This document shows, in pieces, positions 1-9,330 of a stretch of 19,084 bases of DNA (within the stretch, counting starts at the first letter, position 1; every line of letters starts with the position of its first letter). Source of the DNA: Gammaproteobacteria bacterium (GTDB lineage: Bacteria > Pseudomonadota > Gammaproteobacteria > J044); the NCBI GenBank assembly GCA_026995955.1, contig JALWNJ010000165.1, positions 1-19,084 on the forward strand, written 5' to 3'. The notes under the pieces are model-generated. The model ran no database searches, was not told where the DNA came from, and saw nothing but the letters and a program-made list of their open reading frames with translations. The position numbers and the translations under genes were made by a program.

Positions 1-320
1 AGCTCGGCCAGCGGATCGGCGGCGTGCACCTCGACGCCGACAAGGACACGACCTCGGATCCGGCCTTCCTGATGCAGCAGATGGAGCTGCGCGAGCGTCT
101 CGAGGAGGCAGAGCACGCCGCCGATCCGCTGGCCGAGCTGGATGGCCTGGCGCGCGAGCTGCGCGACTGGCAACAGGCGCTGCAGCAGGACTTTGCCCGT
201 GCCTGGGGTGCCGATGACCTCGAGGCCGCGCGCGAAGCGGCGCTGAAGCTGCAGTTCTTCCGCCGCGTCAACGACGAGCTGCGGCGCAAGCAGGAACGCA
301 TCGAAGACCAACTGTTGTAA
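1..320 (+). CDS. hscB: Fe-S assembly co-chaperone HscB, C-terminal part
   Basis: This is the 3' end of a J-type co-chaperone gene; the reading frame is open from base 3 to the TAA at 318-320, giving about 105 residues. HscB delivers the scaffold IscU to the Hsp70 HscA during iron-sulfur cluster transfer in the cytoplasm. The visible part is the C-terminal three-helix IscU-binding domain, recognised by the stretch [19 protein letters not shown], which matches the conserved FLM-Q-ELRE pattern of HscB. The N-terminal J domain with its HPD motif lies outside the window. The downstream hscA-fdx-iscX order supports the call strongly. The ATG at base 24 is internal and is not the real start. Confidence 0.93.
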   Translation, partial: LGQRIGGVHLDADKDTTSDPAFLMQQMELRERLEEAEHAADPLAELDGLARELRDWQQALQQDFARAWGADDLEAAREAALKLQFFRRVNDELRRKQERIEDQLL

Positions 321-379
321 CATCCGTCGCGAGAACCGTCGCGCGGTCGTACCCCACACTTCCGAAGAAGGGCCAGAGC

Positions 380-2251
380 ATGGCGCTGCTGCAGATTTCC
401 GAACCCGGCATGTCCACTGCCCCGCACCAGCATCGGCTGGCGGCGGGCATCGATCTTGGCACCACCAACTCGCTGGTGGCCACGGTGCGCAGTGGCACCC
501 CGGTGGTCCTGCCCGACGAGCAGGGGCGCGTCCTGCTGCCCTCGGTGGTGCGCTACCTGCCGGATGGCAGCGTGGTGGTCGGCCACGAGGCCAGGGCGGC
601 GGCAGCCGAGGATCCGCACAACACCATCGCCTCCATCAAGCGGCTGATGGGCCGGGGCCGGGAGGACGTGCGCCGCATCGCCGGCGAGCTGCCGTTCGAG
701 TTCTGCGAGGACGACGGTCCGGTACCGAAGATCTGCACCGCCGCCGGGCCGGTGACGCCGGTGCAGGTCTCGGCCGAGATCCTCAAGGTGCTCAAGGCCC
801 GTGCCGAGCAGAGCCTGGGCGGCGAGCTGGCCGGAGTGGTCATTACCGTGCCGGCCTATTTCGACGATGCCCAGCGCCAGGCCACCAAGGACGCGGCTAC
901 CCTGGCCGGACTCAATGTCTTCCGCCTGCTCAACGAGCCCACAGCGGCCGCGATCGCCTATGGTCTGGATCAGCAGGCCGAGGGCGTGATTGCGGTGTAC
1001 GACTTGGGCGGCGGCACCTTCGACATCTCCATCCTGCGTCTGGAGAAGGGCGTGTTCGAGGTGCTGTCCACCGGCGGCGACAGCGCGCTCGGCGGCGACG
1101 ACTTCGACCATGCCATCGCTGAATGGCTGATCCAGGAGCTGGGCATCGAGGACACCTCCGACCCGAAGCTCATGCGCCGCGTGCTGGATGCCGCCACCGC
1201 GGCCAAGATCGCGCTCAGCGAGGCCGAGGAAATGGTCATCGAGCTGGAACTGTCCGAAGGCAGGCAGGCTTCGGCCACGCTGACCCGCGCCGCCTTCGAG
1301 GAGATGATCGACCCCCTCGTCACGCGCACCATCGTGGCCTGCCGTCGCGCCCTGCGCGATGCCGGAATCGAACCCGACGCGGTGAAGGATGTGGTGCTGG
1401 TCGGCGGTTCCACGCGCGTGCCGCGGGTGCGGGCGCGGATCGCCGAGTTCTTCGGTCGCGAGCCGCTGGCCGACATCGACCCCGACCAGGTGGTGGCCAT
1501 CGGCGCCGCCATCCAGGCCGATGTCCTGGCCGGCAACAAGCCCGATTCCGACATGCTGCTGCTGGATGTCATCCCGCTGTCGCTCGGCATCGAGACCATG
1601 GGCGGCCTGGTGGAAAAGATCATCCCGCGCAACACCACCATCCCGGTGGCCCGCGCCCAGGAGTTCACCACCTTCAAGGACGGCCAGACCGCGATGAGTA
1701 TCCATGTGGTGCAGGGCGAGCGGGATGTGGTGGACGAGAACCGTTCCCTGGCGCGCTTCACCCTGCGCGGCATCCCGCCGATGGTGGCCGGGGCGGCGCG
1801 CATCCGCGTCACCTACCAGGTGGACGCCGACGGCCTGCTGCATGTGGAGGCCGAGGAACTGACCAGCGGCGCCAGGGCCAGCATCGAGGTCAAGCCCTCC
1901 TATGGGCTGACCGACGAGCAGATCGAGCAGATGCTGAAGGATTCCTTCGCCCATGCCCGCGAGGACATGGAGGCTCGCCGCCTGCGCGAGCAGCAGGTCG
2001 AGGCCGACCGCGTGCTGGAGGCACTGGATGCCGCCCTGGAGAAGGACGGCGATCTGCTGAACGCCGAGGAGCGGGCCGCCATCGACACCGCCCGCGAGCA
2101 ACTCGTTCAGGCCCGTGCCGGTACCGATGCCGAGGCCATCGAGGCCGCCATCAAGGCACTCGAGTCCGCCAGCGAGGAATTCGTTGCGCGGCGCATGAAC
2201 CGCAGCGTCCAGAGCATGATGCAGGGCCGCAGCGTCGAAGAATTCGATTGA
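380..2251 (+). CDS. hscA: Fe-S cluster assembly Hsp70 chaperone HscA
   Basis: Specialised Hsp70 of 623 residues that binds the LPPVK motif of IscU and uses ATP hydrolysis, stimulated by HscB, to drive cluster release. The nucleotide-binding domain shows the phosphate-1 loop GIDLGTTNS (23-31), the [17 protein letters not shown] segment (158-174), [11 protein letters not shown] (185-195) and phosphate-2 loop [12 protein letters not shown] (206-217). A substrate-binding domain follows from about residue 390 ([16 protein letters not shown]), then a helical lid. The N-terminal [10 protein letters not shown] is almost identical to that of E. coli HscA as I remember it, which fixes the start. A purine-rich AAGAAGG lies 7-8 bases upstream. 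The gene sits 59 bases after hscB and 11 bases before fdx, so it is co-transcribed with them. The length is normal and no key motif is missing. Confidence 0.97.
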   Translation: MALLQISEPGMSTAPHQHRLAAGIDLGTTNSLVATVRSGTPVVLPDEQGRVLLPSVVRYLPDGSVVVGHEARAAAAEDPHNTIASIKRLMGRGREDVRRIAGELPFEFCEDDGPVPKICTAAGPVTPVQVSAEILKVLKARAEQSLGGELAGVVITVPAYFDDAQRQATKDAATLAGLNVFRLLNEPTAAAIAYGLDQQAEGVIAVYDLGGGTFDISILRLEKGVFEVLSTGGDSALGGDDFDHAIAEWLIQELGIEDTSDPKLMRRVLDAATAAKIALSEAEEMVIELELSEGRQASATLTRAAFEEMIDPLVTRTIVACRRALRDAGIEPDAVKDVVLVGGSTRVPRVRARIAEFFGREPLADIDPDQVVAIGAAIQADVLAGNKPDSDMLLLDVIPLSLGIETMGGLVEKIIPRNTTIPVARAQEFTTFKDGQTAMSIHVVQGERDVVDENRSLARFTLRGIPPMVAGAARIRVTYQVDADGLLHVEAEELTSGARASIEVKPSYGLTDEQIEQMLKDSFAHAREDMEARRLREQQVEADRVLEALDAALEKDGDLLNAEERAAIDTAREQLVQARAGTDAEAIEAAIKALESASEEFVARRMNRSVQSMMQGRSVEEFD

Positions 2252-2262
2252 GGAACACCGCC

Positions 2263-2601
2263 ATGCCGAAGATCATCTTTCTGCCGCACGAAGAACTCTG
2301 CCCCGACGGCGCCGTGATCGAGGCCGAGCCGGGTACCACCATCTGCGATGCCGCGCTGGAAAACGGCATCGAGATCGAGCACGCCTGCGAGAAGTCCTGT
2401 GCCTGCACCACTTGCCATGTGTGGGTGCGCGAGGGCTTCGATTCGCTCAACGAGCCGAGCGAGGAAGAGGAAGACATGCTGGACAAGGCCTGGGGCGTGG
2501 ACATGGACTCGCGGCTGAGCTGTCAGGCGGTGGTCGATGGCGAGGACCTGGTGGTGGAGATCCCCAAGTACACCATCAACATGGTTTCCGAGAATCACTG
2601 A
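2263..2601 (+). CDS. fdx: ISC-type [2Fe-2S] ferredoxin
   Basis: Adrenodoxin-type ferredoxin of 112 residues, the electron carrier of the ISC iron-sulfur assembly machinery, thought to supply electrons for cluster formation on IscU. The four cluster ligands are visible as Cys42, Cys48, Cys51 and Cys87, in the contexts ACEKSCACTTCHVW and RLSCQAV. Spacing and numbering equal the E. coli protein, including the extra non-ligand Cys46. The acidic stretch SEEEEDMLDKAWG (66-78) is the partner-binding face typical of this family. The ATG at 2263 gives MPKIIFLPHEELCP, the standard N-terminus, so the longer open frame that starts far upstream inside hscA is not used. It lies between hscA and iscX, and its TGA touches the iscX ribosome binding site. 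Confidence 0.97.
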   Translation: MPKIIFLPHEELCPDGAVIEAEPGTTICDAALENGIEIEHACEKSCACTTCHVWVREGFDSLNEPSEEEEDMLDKAWGVDMDSRLSCQAVVDGEDLVVEIPKYTINMVSENH

Positions 2602-2607
2602 AGGAGG
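2601..2607 (+). promoter_or_regulatory. Ribosome binding site of iscX
   Basis: A full AAGGAGG lies 7 bases before the ATG at 2615 and begins on the last base of the fdx stop codon. It decides the iscX start in favour of MGLKWTDS rather than an upstream in-frame ATG at 2537 inside fdx. Confidence 0.85.
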
Positions 2608-2614
2608 GTTTGCC

Positions 2615-2815
2615 ATGGGACTGAAGTGGACCGACAGCCTGGACATCGCCATCGCGCTGGACGAGAAGCACCCCGATGTGGACCCGCTGAAGGTGAACTT
2701 CGTCGATCTGCGCAACTGGGTGCTGGAGCTGGACGAGTTCGACGACGACCCCGACCACTCCGGCGAGCGCATCCTCGAGGCCATCCAGATGGCCTGGATC
2801 GAGGAGCGCGAATAG
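2615..2815 (+). CDS. iscX: Fe-S cluster assembly protein IscX
   Basis: Small acidic protein of 66 residues, the same length as E. coli IscX (YfhJ). Members of this family bind the cysteine desulfurase IscS and iron, and modulate cluster assembly; they act as a brake or iron sensor rather than an enzyme. The sequence shows the family features: MGLKWTDSLDIAIAL at the start, the central VNFVDLRNWV, and an acidic patch ELDEFDDDPDHS near residues 45-56 that matches the iron-binding and IscS-binding surface. It is the last gene of the isc operon in this window. Its TAG at 2813-2815 is followed after only five bases by the end of a convergent minus-strand gene. Confidence 0.95.
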   Translation: MGLKWTDSLDIAIALDEKHPDVDPLKVNFVDLRNWVLELDEFDDDPDHSGERILEAIQMAWIEERE

Positions 2816-2817
2816 CC

Positions 2818-2838
2818 CGCTCAGGGTTGCGCTGAGCG
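2818..2838 (+). terminator. Possible terminator hairpin at the end of the isc operon
   Basis: A perfect 7-base-pair stem, CGCTCAG with CTGAGCG, has a 7-base loop and begins just after the iscX stop codon. It is followed by CGTCTTTCCC, which holds only a short T run. The hairpin overlaps the last codons of the convergent minus-strand gene. It may end isc transcription, but the poor T tract makes it a weak intrinsic terminator. Confidence 0.4.
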
Positions 2839-3723
2839 CGTCTTTCCCGGGCTGCTCACCAGGCGGTCCAGCTTTCCGGCGTGCTTCGGGTTGTTGCTGC
2901 TGAAGAACCACACCGGTTCCAGCAGCCGCGCGGTTTGCGTGTCGTAGTCGTCGGGGCTGGCCGCGATCATCGGCTTGCCGCGCGCGTAGCGCTGGCGCAT
3001 CGCTGCCATGGCCTCCTGCCCCGCCTCGCTCAGCAGCAGCTCGCGGATGCGCGCGCGCAGCGCCGGCGGAATGCGGCTGCTGGCGGTGATGGCCTGGTGG
3101 GCCACCAGCGGCAACTGACCGATGACATGCACCGGCGTATCCTTGCGAACGAACTTTTTCAAAAGCCGGTTCGGCAGCACCATGGCTTCGCACTCATCCT
3201 TCATCATGGCTTCGAACTGCTTGCGGAAGTTGGGTGCCTCCTTCACCCGTGGCTGTCGCACCGGGTTGTCCATCAGTGCCATTAGACCGAGTGTGGCCAA
3301 ATGCGGTGGCGGGTGGCCGCAGACGCGGTGCCCGCTGATGTCGTCGATCTTCTCCAACCCGCTGTCGTTGCGCGCCACTACCGTGAACCTGAGCTGCCCG
3401 GGAATGCGCACCAGCGGTTCATGACCGTAGCGCAGCATGCGCCAGGCCACGAAATGCGGGCCATCGAACACCAGATCGTAGCGATCCGAGGCCAGTGCCG
3501 ACTGGTAGGCGAGCCAGCTGCCGGGGAATACATAGCGGAAGCGGTCGCCGGTGTTCTCGGTCAGGAAGCGTGCAATCGGTTCGTACAGCTTGCGTGCCTC
3601 CTCTTCGCTCTCGCGTGGTGGCGCCGACAGGGTGTATTCGGCGCCGCTGGCGAGGAGGGGGACAATGAGCAGCAGGCACAGGACGATTGCGCCAAGGGGA
3701 CGACGGCATGCGGTGGCAGGCAT
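2821..3723 (-). CDS. PhnD-like periplasmic solute-binding protein
   Basis: Predicted exported protein of 300 residues. A signal peptide is clear: basic MPATACRRP, hydrophobic core to about residue 25, and cleavage likely after SGA28. The mature part has the layout of phosphate/phosphite/phosphonate-binding proteins (PhnD family, type 2 periplasmic fold): ARKLYEPIARFL (about 43-54), a W-x-x-Y-Q-x-A-L motif, YDLVFDGPHFVAWR, the hinge strand RFTVVARNDSG and the GHRVCGHPP loop. It probably senses or captures a small anion, but no ABC permease or ATPase gene is adjacent, so it may be an orphan or signalling receptor subunit. The start at 3723 follows the signal peptide and a GGAG eight bases upstream. 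An open-frame extension to 3828 is rejected. It lies 76 bases downstream of the DUF3592 gene, probably in the same transcript. Confidence 0.75.
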   Translation of the reverse strand: MPATACRRPLGAIVLCLLLIVPLLASGAEYTLSAPPRESEEEARKLYEPIARFLTENTGDRFRYVFPGSWLAYQSALASDRYDLVFDGPHFVAWRMLRYGHEPLVRIPGQLRFTVVARNDSGLEKIDDISGHRVCGHPPPHLATLGLMALMDNPVRQPRVKEAPNFRKQFEAMMKDECEAMVLPNRLLKKFVRKDTPVHVIGQLPLVAHQAITASSRIPPALRARIRELLLSEAGQEAMAAMRQRYARGKPMIAASPDDYDTQTARLLEPVWFFSSNNPKHAGKLDRLVSSPGKTRSAQP

Positions 3724-3799
3724 CTCGGGTTCTCCGTGTTGTTTCCTGCTTGATGCATCCGCGTCCCCTTTTATTCCCTCTGTCTCGTGGGCTTCCGGG

Positions 3800-4522
3800 T
3801 CAGGCCGTCTCGGGCAGGAAGGAGACATCCATGTAATGCCGTTTCGGATTGTTGCGCTCGATGTACACCTTGACGGTCCGATTGTCGAGGAAGGGGCCGG
3901 GATCGAGCCACAGGTTCTCGCTCACGAACAGGTGTGTCTTGCCGGTGGTCGGGTTCTTCCACTGTGCGCGGATGCGCCAGGGCGTGCGGCCGTTGACCTG
4001 CAGGGAAGGGTTCTTCTCCACCTCCACGATCTCGGCATGGACCAGCGTACCCGTTTGCCTGAGGCGCCTGCGCGCGCGCTCGCGCAGCAGATACAGCCCG
4101 AATCCCCCGCCGAACAGCAGGAAAACCGCACCCATGCCGAGCAGCATGAGGCCGGCAACCGCGTCGCTGGTGCGGTCGATGCGGGCCGTGGCCGGGTCGT
4201 TCGGATCGTACCAAACCGTGATCTGCTGGCCGGGCTGGTGTTGCAGGCTGCGCGTCGCCACGGAGGACAGGAATTCGCGTTCTGCCCCGTTGTCGTCGGT
4301 AAAGCGTACCCGCGGCCGGTATAGATACTCGATGCGGTGTGCGGAACTGCTGCCGCTCGACAAGGATTCGCGGCTGCGCAACACCTCGATCACCGTGCCG
4401 GTGGTGCGTATGGCGCTGGCGTCGAAGCGCTGCTGCTCGACCAGCAGGTAGCCGCCGCCGGCCAGCAGCACCAGTCCCGTGAGGCCCAGCCCAAGGGCGA
4501 TGGTCCGGATGGTCTTCTTCAT
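3800..4522 (-). CDS. DUF3592-type membrane protein
   Basis: Predicted inner-membrane protein of 240 residues with two transmembrane segments. The first (about 6-28) is TIRTIALGLGLTGLVLLAGG; the second (about 121-145) contains LMLLGMGAVFLLFGGGFG. Between them is a beta-rich domain with features of the DUF3592 family: TTGTVIEV, YRPRVRFTDDNG and PGQQITVWYDPNDPATARID. After the second helix a second, similar small domain follows, with TGTLVHAEIVEVE and DNRTVKVYIERNNPKRHYMDVSFLP, so the protein looks like a tandem repeat of the fold. The biochemical role of DUF3592 is unknown. The start at 4522 has GGAG eight bases upstream. It is the first gene of the short minus-strand pair and is transcribed away from ndk. 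Confidence 0.75.
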   Translation of the reverse strand: MKKTIRTIALGLGLTGLVLLAGGGYLLVEQQRFDASAIRTTGTVIEVLRSRESLSSGSSSAHRIEYLYRPRVRFTDDNGAEREFLSSVATRSLQHQPGQQITVWYDPNDPATARIDRTSDAVAGLMLLGMGAVFLLFGGGFGLYLLRERARRRLRQTGTLVHAEIVEVEKNPSLQVNGRTPWRIRAQWKNPTTGKTHLFVSENLWLDPGPFLDNRTVKVYIERNNPKRHYMDVSFLPETA

Positions 4523-4634
4523 GACGAATGCTCCATTTCATGGGCCGGCCGGGGTTCCGTTCCCGCGACCGGTGCCTCCCTGCCGGCCCTTCCGGGGCCA
4601 CCGATCGCGCAGGGTCTCCGACCCCGCGGCGCGC

Positions 4635-4663
4635 ATTGTTCCCGTACCGTGCCCTGCTGTAAA
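4635..4663 (-). promoter_or_regulatory. Predicted sigma70 promoter for the minus-strand DUF3592 gene
   Basis: Read on the minus strand, TTTACA (4658-4663) is followed after exactly 17 bases by AACAAT (4635-4640). These match the -35 and -10 consensus at five and four of six positions. Transcription would start near 4628 and leave a GC-rich leader of about 105 bases before the start at 4522. Prediction from motif and spacing only. Confidence 0.45.
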
Positions 4664-4681
4664 CCCCGAAAGCCGTTTGAT

Positions 4682-4710
4682 TTGCCGCCGGATGTCCCAC
4701 CGGATACAAT
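4682..4710 (+). promoter_or_regulatory. Predicted sigma70 promoter of ndk
   Basis: TTGCCG (4682-4687), a 17-base spacer and TACAAT (4705-4710) form a good sigma70-type promoter, with the -10 matching five of six consensus bases. The start would be near 4717, giving a leader of about 100 bases before ndk. It sits 18 bases from the -35 box of the divergent minus-strand promoter. Confidence 0.55.
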
Positions 4711-4730
4711 AACCGGCTGATTTCTGGACT

Positions 4731-4778
4731 GAACCCGCGCCGGGCCGCGCCCGTTTCCGTGGTCCCGGGCGCGGGTTC
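4731..4778 (+). repeat. Long inverted repeat in the ndk leader
   Basis: GAACCCGCGCC (4731-4741) and GGCGCGGGTTC (4768-4778) are perfect 11-base complementary arms around a 26-base loop. The loop can pair further (GGGCC with GGTCCC, one bulge). In RNA this would be a very stable hairpin in the 5' untranslated leader of ndk. No T run follows, so it is not an intrinsic terminator as it stands. Confidence 0.75.
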
Positions 4779-4815
4779 GTACCCATTCACGACACTGAAC
4801 CGGAGTTTCCCCGAC

Positions 4816-5247
4816 ATGGCGGTAGAACGCACCATTTCCATCATCAAGCCCGATGCCGTGGCCAAGAACGTCATCGGCCAGATCTACACCCGCTTCGAGG
4901 AAGCGGGCCTGCGCATCATCGCCGCCAAGATGATGCATCTGAGCCGCGAACAGGCCGAGGGTTTCTACGAGGTCCACCGCGAGCGCCCCTTCTTCAAGGA
5001 CCTGATCGACTTCATGACCTCCGGCCCGGTGATGATCCAGGTGCTGGAGGGCGAGGACGCGGTGGCGAAGAACCGTGAGCTGATGGGCGCTACCAACCCG
5101 GCCGAGGCCGCGCCGGGGACCATCCGCGCCGACTTCGCCGAGACCATCGACGAGAATGCGGTGCACGGTTCCGACAGCCTGGAGAACGCGGCGCGCGAGA
5201 TCGCCTACTTCTTCAGCGAGATCGAGCTCTGCCCGCGCACCCGCTGA
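4816..5247 (+). CDS. ndk: Nucleoside diphosphate kinase
   Basis: Cytoplasmic enzyme of 143 residues that moves the gamma-phosphate of ATP onto nucleoside diphosphates through a phosphohistidine, balancing NTP and dNTP pools. The length equals E. coli Ndk. The N-terminus [15 protein letters not shown] is diagnostic. The active-site histidine is His117 in the signature NAVHGSDS (114-121), and the nucleotide-binding RELMGATNP segment (88-95) is intact. The ATG at 4816 gives the standard N-terminus; an open-frame extension back to 4759 runs through the leader hairpin and is not coding. A CGGAG lies about 11 bases upstream. It opens the plus-strand run and is 9 bases from rlmN, so the two are probably co-transcribed. 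Confidence 0.97.
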   Translation: MAVERTISIIKPDAVAKNVIGQIYTRFEEAGLRIIAAKMMHLSREQAEGFYEVHRERPFFKDLIDFMTSGPVMIQVLEGEDAVAKNRELMGATNPAEAAPGTIRADFAETIDENAVHGSDSLENAAREIAYFFSEIELCPRTR

Positions 5248-5256
5248 CGGCATGAG

Positions 5257-6360
5257 ATGAGCGACGGCGCGAAGACCAATCTGCTCGGCCTGGACCGGGC
5301 GGCACTGGAGGCCTTCTTCCTCGAACGGGGGGAGAAGGCCTTTCGCGCCGTGCAGGTGATGAAATGGATCCATCAGCGCGGGGTCACCGACTTTGCGCAG
5401 ATGACCGACATCAGCAAGGCGCTGCGTGTGCGGCTGGCGGAGGAGGCCGAGGTCCGCGCCCCCGAGCTGGTGATGCAGCAGGAGAGCAGCGACGGTACCC
5501 GCAAGTGGGTGATGCGCCTCGACGACGGCAACGCCATCGAGACGGTGTTCATCCCCGATGGCGACCGCGCCACGCTGTGCGTCTCCTCGCAGGTCGGCTG
5601 TGCCCTCGACTGCACCTTCTGCGCCACCGCCCGACAGGGCTTCAACCGCAACCTGAGCGCCGCCGAGATCATCGCCCAGCTCTGGTTCGCCTGGCATTCC
5701 CTGCCGGCCAACGCCCGTGGCGAGCGCCCGATCACCAATGTGGTGATGATGGGCATGGGCGAGCCGCTGCTCAACTTCGACAATGTGGTGGCGGCCATGG
5801 GGCTGATGCAGGACGACAATGCCTATGGCCTGTCCAAGCGCCGCGTCACCCTGAGCACCTCCGGCGTGGTGCCGGCCATGGACCGTCTGGCCCGTGCCAT
5901 CGACGTGGCCCTGGCGGTGTCGCTGCATGCGCCGGAAGACGCACTGCGCGACCGCTTGGTGCCGCTCAACCGCAAGTATCCGCTGGCCGAGCTGATGGCG
6001 GCCTGTGACCGCTATCTCGAAGGCAAGAACTACCGCTCGCGCATCACCTACGAATATGTCATGCTCGACGGCGTCAACGACCAGCCGGAACATGCCCGAA
6101 AGCTCGTGAAACTGCTGCGCAACCGTCCCGCCAAGGTGAACCTGATCCCCTTCAATCCCTTCCCGGGGACGCGCTACCGGCGCTCGCCGCAGGCCGTGAT
6201 CGACCGTTTCGGCGCCATCCTCAACGAGGCCGGCATCGTCACCATTACCCGCCGCACCCGTGGCGACGAGATCGACGCCGCCTGTGGCCAGCTCGCCGGC
6301 AAGGTGCAGGATCGAAGCCGTCGCGCGTTGCACTTCGCCCGCATCGAGGGTCGGGCATGA
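5257..6360 (+). CDS. rlmN: Dual-specificity RNA methyltransferase RlmN
   Basis: Radical-SAM enzyme of 367 residues that methylates carbon 2 of A2503 in 23S rRNA and A37 in some tRNAs, affecting decoding accuracy. The [4Fe-4S] cluster motif C-x3-C-x2-C is Cys115, Cys119 and Cys122 in [15 protein letters not shown]. The second catalytic cysteine, which forms the methyl-protein intermediate, is Cys343 in [29 protein letters not shown] is the SAM-binding GGE-like motif, and [20 protein letters not shown] is conserved in the family. Both cysteine sets are present, so the enzyme should be active. It starts 9 bases after ndk, and its TGA overlaps the pilW start (ATGA), which suggests translational coupling. 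Confidence 0.97.
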   Translation: MSDGAKTNLLGLDRAALEAFFLERGEKAFRAVQVMKWIHQRGVTDFAQMTDISKALRVRLAEEAEVRAPELVMQQESSDGTRKWVMRLDDGNAIETVFIPDGDRATLCVSSQVGCALDCTFCATARQGFNRNLSAAEIIAQLWFAWHSLPANARGERPITNVVMMGMGEPLLNFDNVVAAMGLMQDDNAYGLSKRRVTLSTSGVVPAMDRLARAIDVALAVSLHAPEDALRDRLVPLNRKYPLAELMAACDRYLEGKNYRSRITYEYVMLDGVNDQPEHARKLVKLLRNRPAKVNLIPFNPFPGTRYRRSPQAVIDRFGAILNEAGIVTITRRTRGDEIDAACGQLAGKVQDRSRRALHFARIEGRA

Positions 6361-7100
6361 TGCGGCGTCTGAGCGTCCTGCTGCTGGTGATGGCGCTCGC
6401 TGCCTGCAGCGGCGCGCGCCGTGGCGAGAACCTGCCCGACGCCGCCCGCGTCAACACCCAGCTCGGGCTTACCTACCTGCAGCAGGGCAATCTGCGCTAC
6501 GCCAAGGAGAAGATCGAAAAGGCACTGGAGCAGAACCCGGACGACCCCACCGTGCAGATGGCGGCCGGTTTCCTCTACGATCGACTGCAGCAGCCGGAGA
6601 AGGCGGAGCGGCACTTCCGCCGCGCCATCGAACTCGATCCGGAAAACCCGGACATGCACAACAACTATGGCGGGTTTCTCTGTGCCCAGGGGCGCTACGA
6701 ACAGGGCGTGGCCGAGTTCCGCAAGGCGATGGAGAATCCGCTCTACCAGACGCCGGAGTTCGCCGCCAAGAACATGGGCATGTGCTATCTCAAGGCCGGT
6801 CGCATCGACCGTGCCGAGACCTTCCTGCGCAAGGCGCTGGAATACAACCCGAGGTTTCCCGATGCCCTGTACCAGATGGCGCGCCTGAGTTTCCTCAAGC
6901 AGAACTACCTGGCGACACGCGCCTACCTGCAGCGTTTGCACGAGGTATACCCCGATACCCCCCAGACACTCTGGCTCTGCTACCAGGCCGAACGCCAGCT
7001 CGACGACACCGCGGCGGCCAGGCGTTGCGCGCGCAAGCTGCTGAAGGAATTCCCGGAATCGTCAGAGGCGGGGCGCCTGCAGGCCCTGGAATCGCAGTGA
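6357..7100 (+). CDS. pilW: Type IV pilus biogenesis lipoprotein PilW/PilF
   Basis: Predicted outer-membrane lipoprotein of 247 residues. A short signal peptide ends in the lipobox L-A-A-C with Cys17 as the lipidated residue. The rest is a run of tetratricopeptide repeats, for example [38 protein letters not shown] and [20 protein letters not shown]. In Pseudomonas and Neisseria the equivalent (PilF/PilW) is the pilotin that brings the PilQ secretin to the outer membrane and multimerises it. The position between rlmN and rodZ is the usual one for this gene. The start overlaps the rlmN stop; a second ATG at 6360 is equally possible, and there is no strong ribosome binding site. The rest of the pilus machinery is not in this window. 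Confidence 0.9.
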   Translation: MMRRLSVLLLVMALAACSGARRGENLPDAARVNTQLGLTYLQQGNLRYAKEKIEKALEQNPDDPTVQMAAGFLYDRLQQPEKAERHFRRAIELDPENPDMHNNYGGFLCAQGRYEQGVAEFRKAMENPLYQTPEFAAKNMGMCYLKAGRIDRAETFLRKALEYNPRFPDALYQMARLSFLKQNYLATRAYLQRLHEVYPDTPQTLWLCYQAERQLDDTAAARRCARKLLKEFPESSEAGRLQALESQ

Positions 7101-7110
7101 GGAGCCGTCG

Positions 7111-8043
7111 ATGAGCGAATCCGAACGCCCCACCGGTTTCGGCCCGCCCCTGAGCGCGGCGCGCAAGGCGCGCGGCCTCAGCGCAGAAGAGGTGCATCGT
7201 CACACCCGGCTCGAGCTGCGCATCATCGAGGCGCTGGAGCTGGAACGCATCGACGAACTGGGCCAGCCGGTCTATGCACGCGGCTACATCCGTTCCTATG
7301 CGCGTCTGCTGGAACTCGATCCGCAGCCGCTCATCGACGCCTACAATGCCGCCAGCGGCAGCAGCGAGGGCGAGTCCTGGTCGCCGCCCCCTCTGGAGCA
7401 CCGCGAGGCGGGACATGGCATCCGCCCGCAGTGGGTGGCCCTCGGCCTGGGGCTGCTGGTGCTGGCCCTGGTCCTGTTCTGGGTGTTCGGTCGCCCGGCG
7501 GAGGAGCGTACGATCCCCGGGGCCACTGAAAATGCCACGCTCCCCGCTGCCACGGGGCAGGCGGGCGAAGGCCGGGAGGACACGACAACCGCCCGCCTGC
7601 CGGCCATGCCCGAGCCCGATGCTGTTCCGTCCGCGGAGGGCGCGCAAGGCGAGGCAGCACCCGCCGCTGACGGCAACGAGGCCGCGAACATGGTAGCGGG
7701 GGCCACGGCTACGACCACTCCGGCCGCATCGCGCGAAACCGAAACCTCGCCGCCCGCTCGGGATGCGACTGCCCCGGAGGACAGTGTGCCGGGCGCCGCA
7801 CTCGAGGCCATCGAGCTGGATCTGTCCGGAGACTCCTGGGTGGAGATCATCGATGGCCGTGGCCAGAAGCTGGTGCGCCGTCTGCTGCAGGCTGGCCGGC
7901 GCTATCGCTTCGAGGGGGTGCCGCCGTTCTCGGTGTTTCTGGGCAACGCCGATGCCGTGCGGCTGCATTACGGCGGAGAGGAGATCGATCACAGCCGCTG
8001 GCGCCGGCCCAATGCCACCGCCCGTTTCCGCATTCCCGAGTGA
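7111..8043 (+). CDS. rodZ: Cytoskeleton protein RodZ-like
   Basis: Single-pass membrane protein of 310 residues that in E. coli anchors MreB filaments to the membrane and supports rod shape. The N-terminal cytoplasmic helix-turn-helix domain (about 10-80) has the pattern L-x-x-A-R-x-x-x-G-L-S and the strongly conserved [19 protein letters not shown] transmembrane helix follows (about 108-127, [20 protein letters not shown]). Then come a low-complexity Ala/Thr/Glu-rich periplasmic linker (about 130-225) and a C-terminal beta domain of the DUF4115 type (about 230-310) with [20 protein letters not shown] lies upstream of the ATG at 7111. The gene is 10 bases after pilW and one base before hisS. 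The ispG gene often found at this junction is absent. Confidence 0.92.
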   Translation: MSESERPTGFGPPLSAARKARGLSAEEVHRHTRLELRIIEALELERIDELGQPVYARGYIRSYARLLELDPQPLIDAYNAASGSSEGESWSPPPLEHREAGHGIRPQWVALGLGLLVLALVLFWVFGRPAEERTIPGATENATLPAATGQAGEGREDTTTARLPAMPEPDAVPSAEGAQGEAAPAADGNEAANMVAGATATTTPAASRETETSPPARDATAPEDSVPGAALEAIELDLSGDSWVEIIDGRGQKLVRRLLQAGRRYRFEGVPPFSVFLGNADAVRLHYGGEEIDHSRWRRPNATARFRIPE

Positions 8044-8044
8044 C

Positions 8045-9328
<1,284 letters not shown>

Positions 9329-9330
9329 AC

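Noticed and set aside
1123..2601. A 492-codon plus-strand frame that runs into fdx
   Set aside because: Only the last 112 codons are real (ferredoxin from 2263). The upstream part is an alternate frame of hscA.
4585..4599. GGCCC/GGGCC hairpin in the leader of the DUF3592 gene
   Set aside because: Short GC stems of this kind are expected by chance in this sequence; it has no terminator or switch features.
4519..6333. A 604-codon minus-strand open frame opposite ndk and rlmN
   Set aside because: It lies antisense to two firmly recognised genes, has no recognisable domain and has a His/Gly/Ala-rich composition typical of antisense frames in GC-rich DNA.
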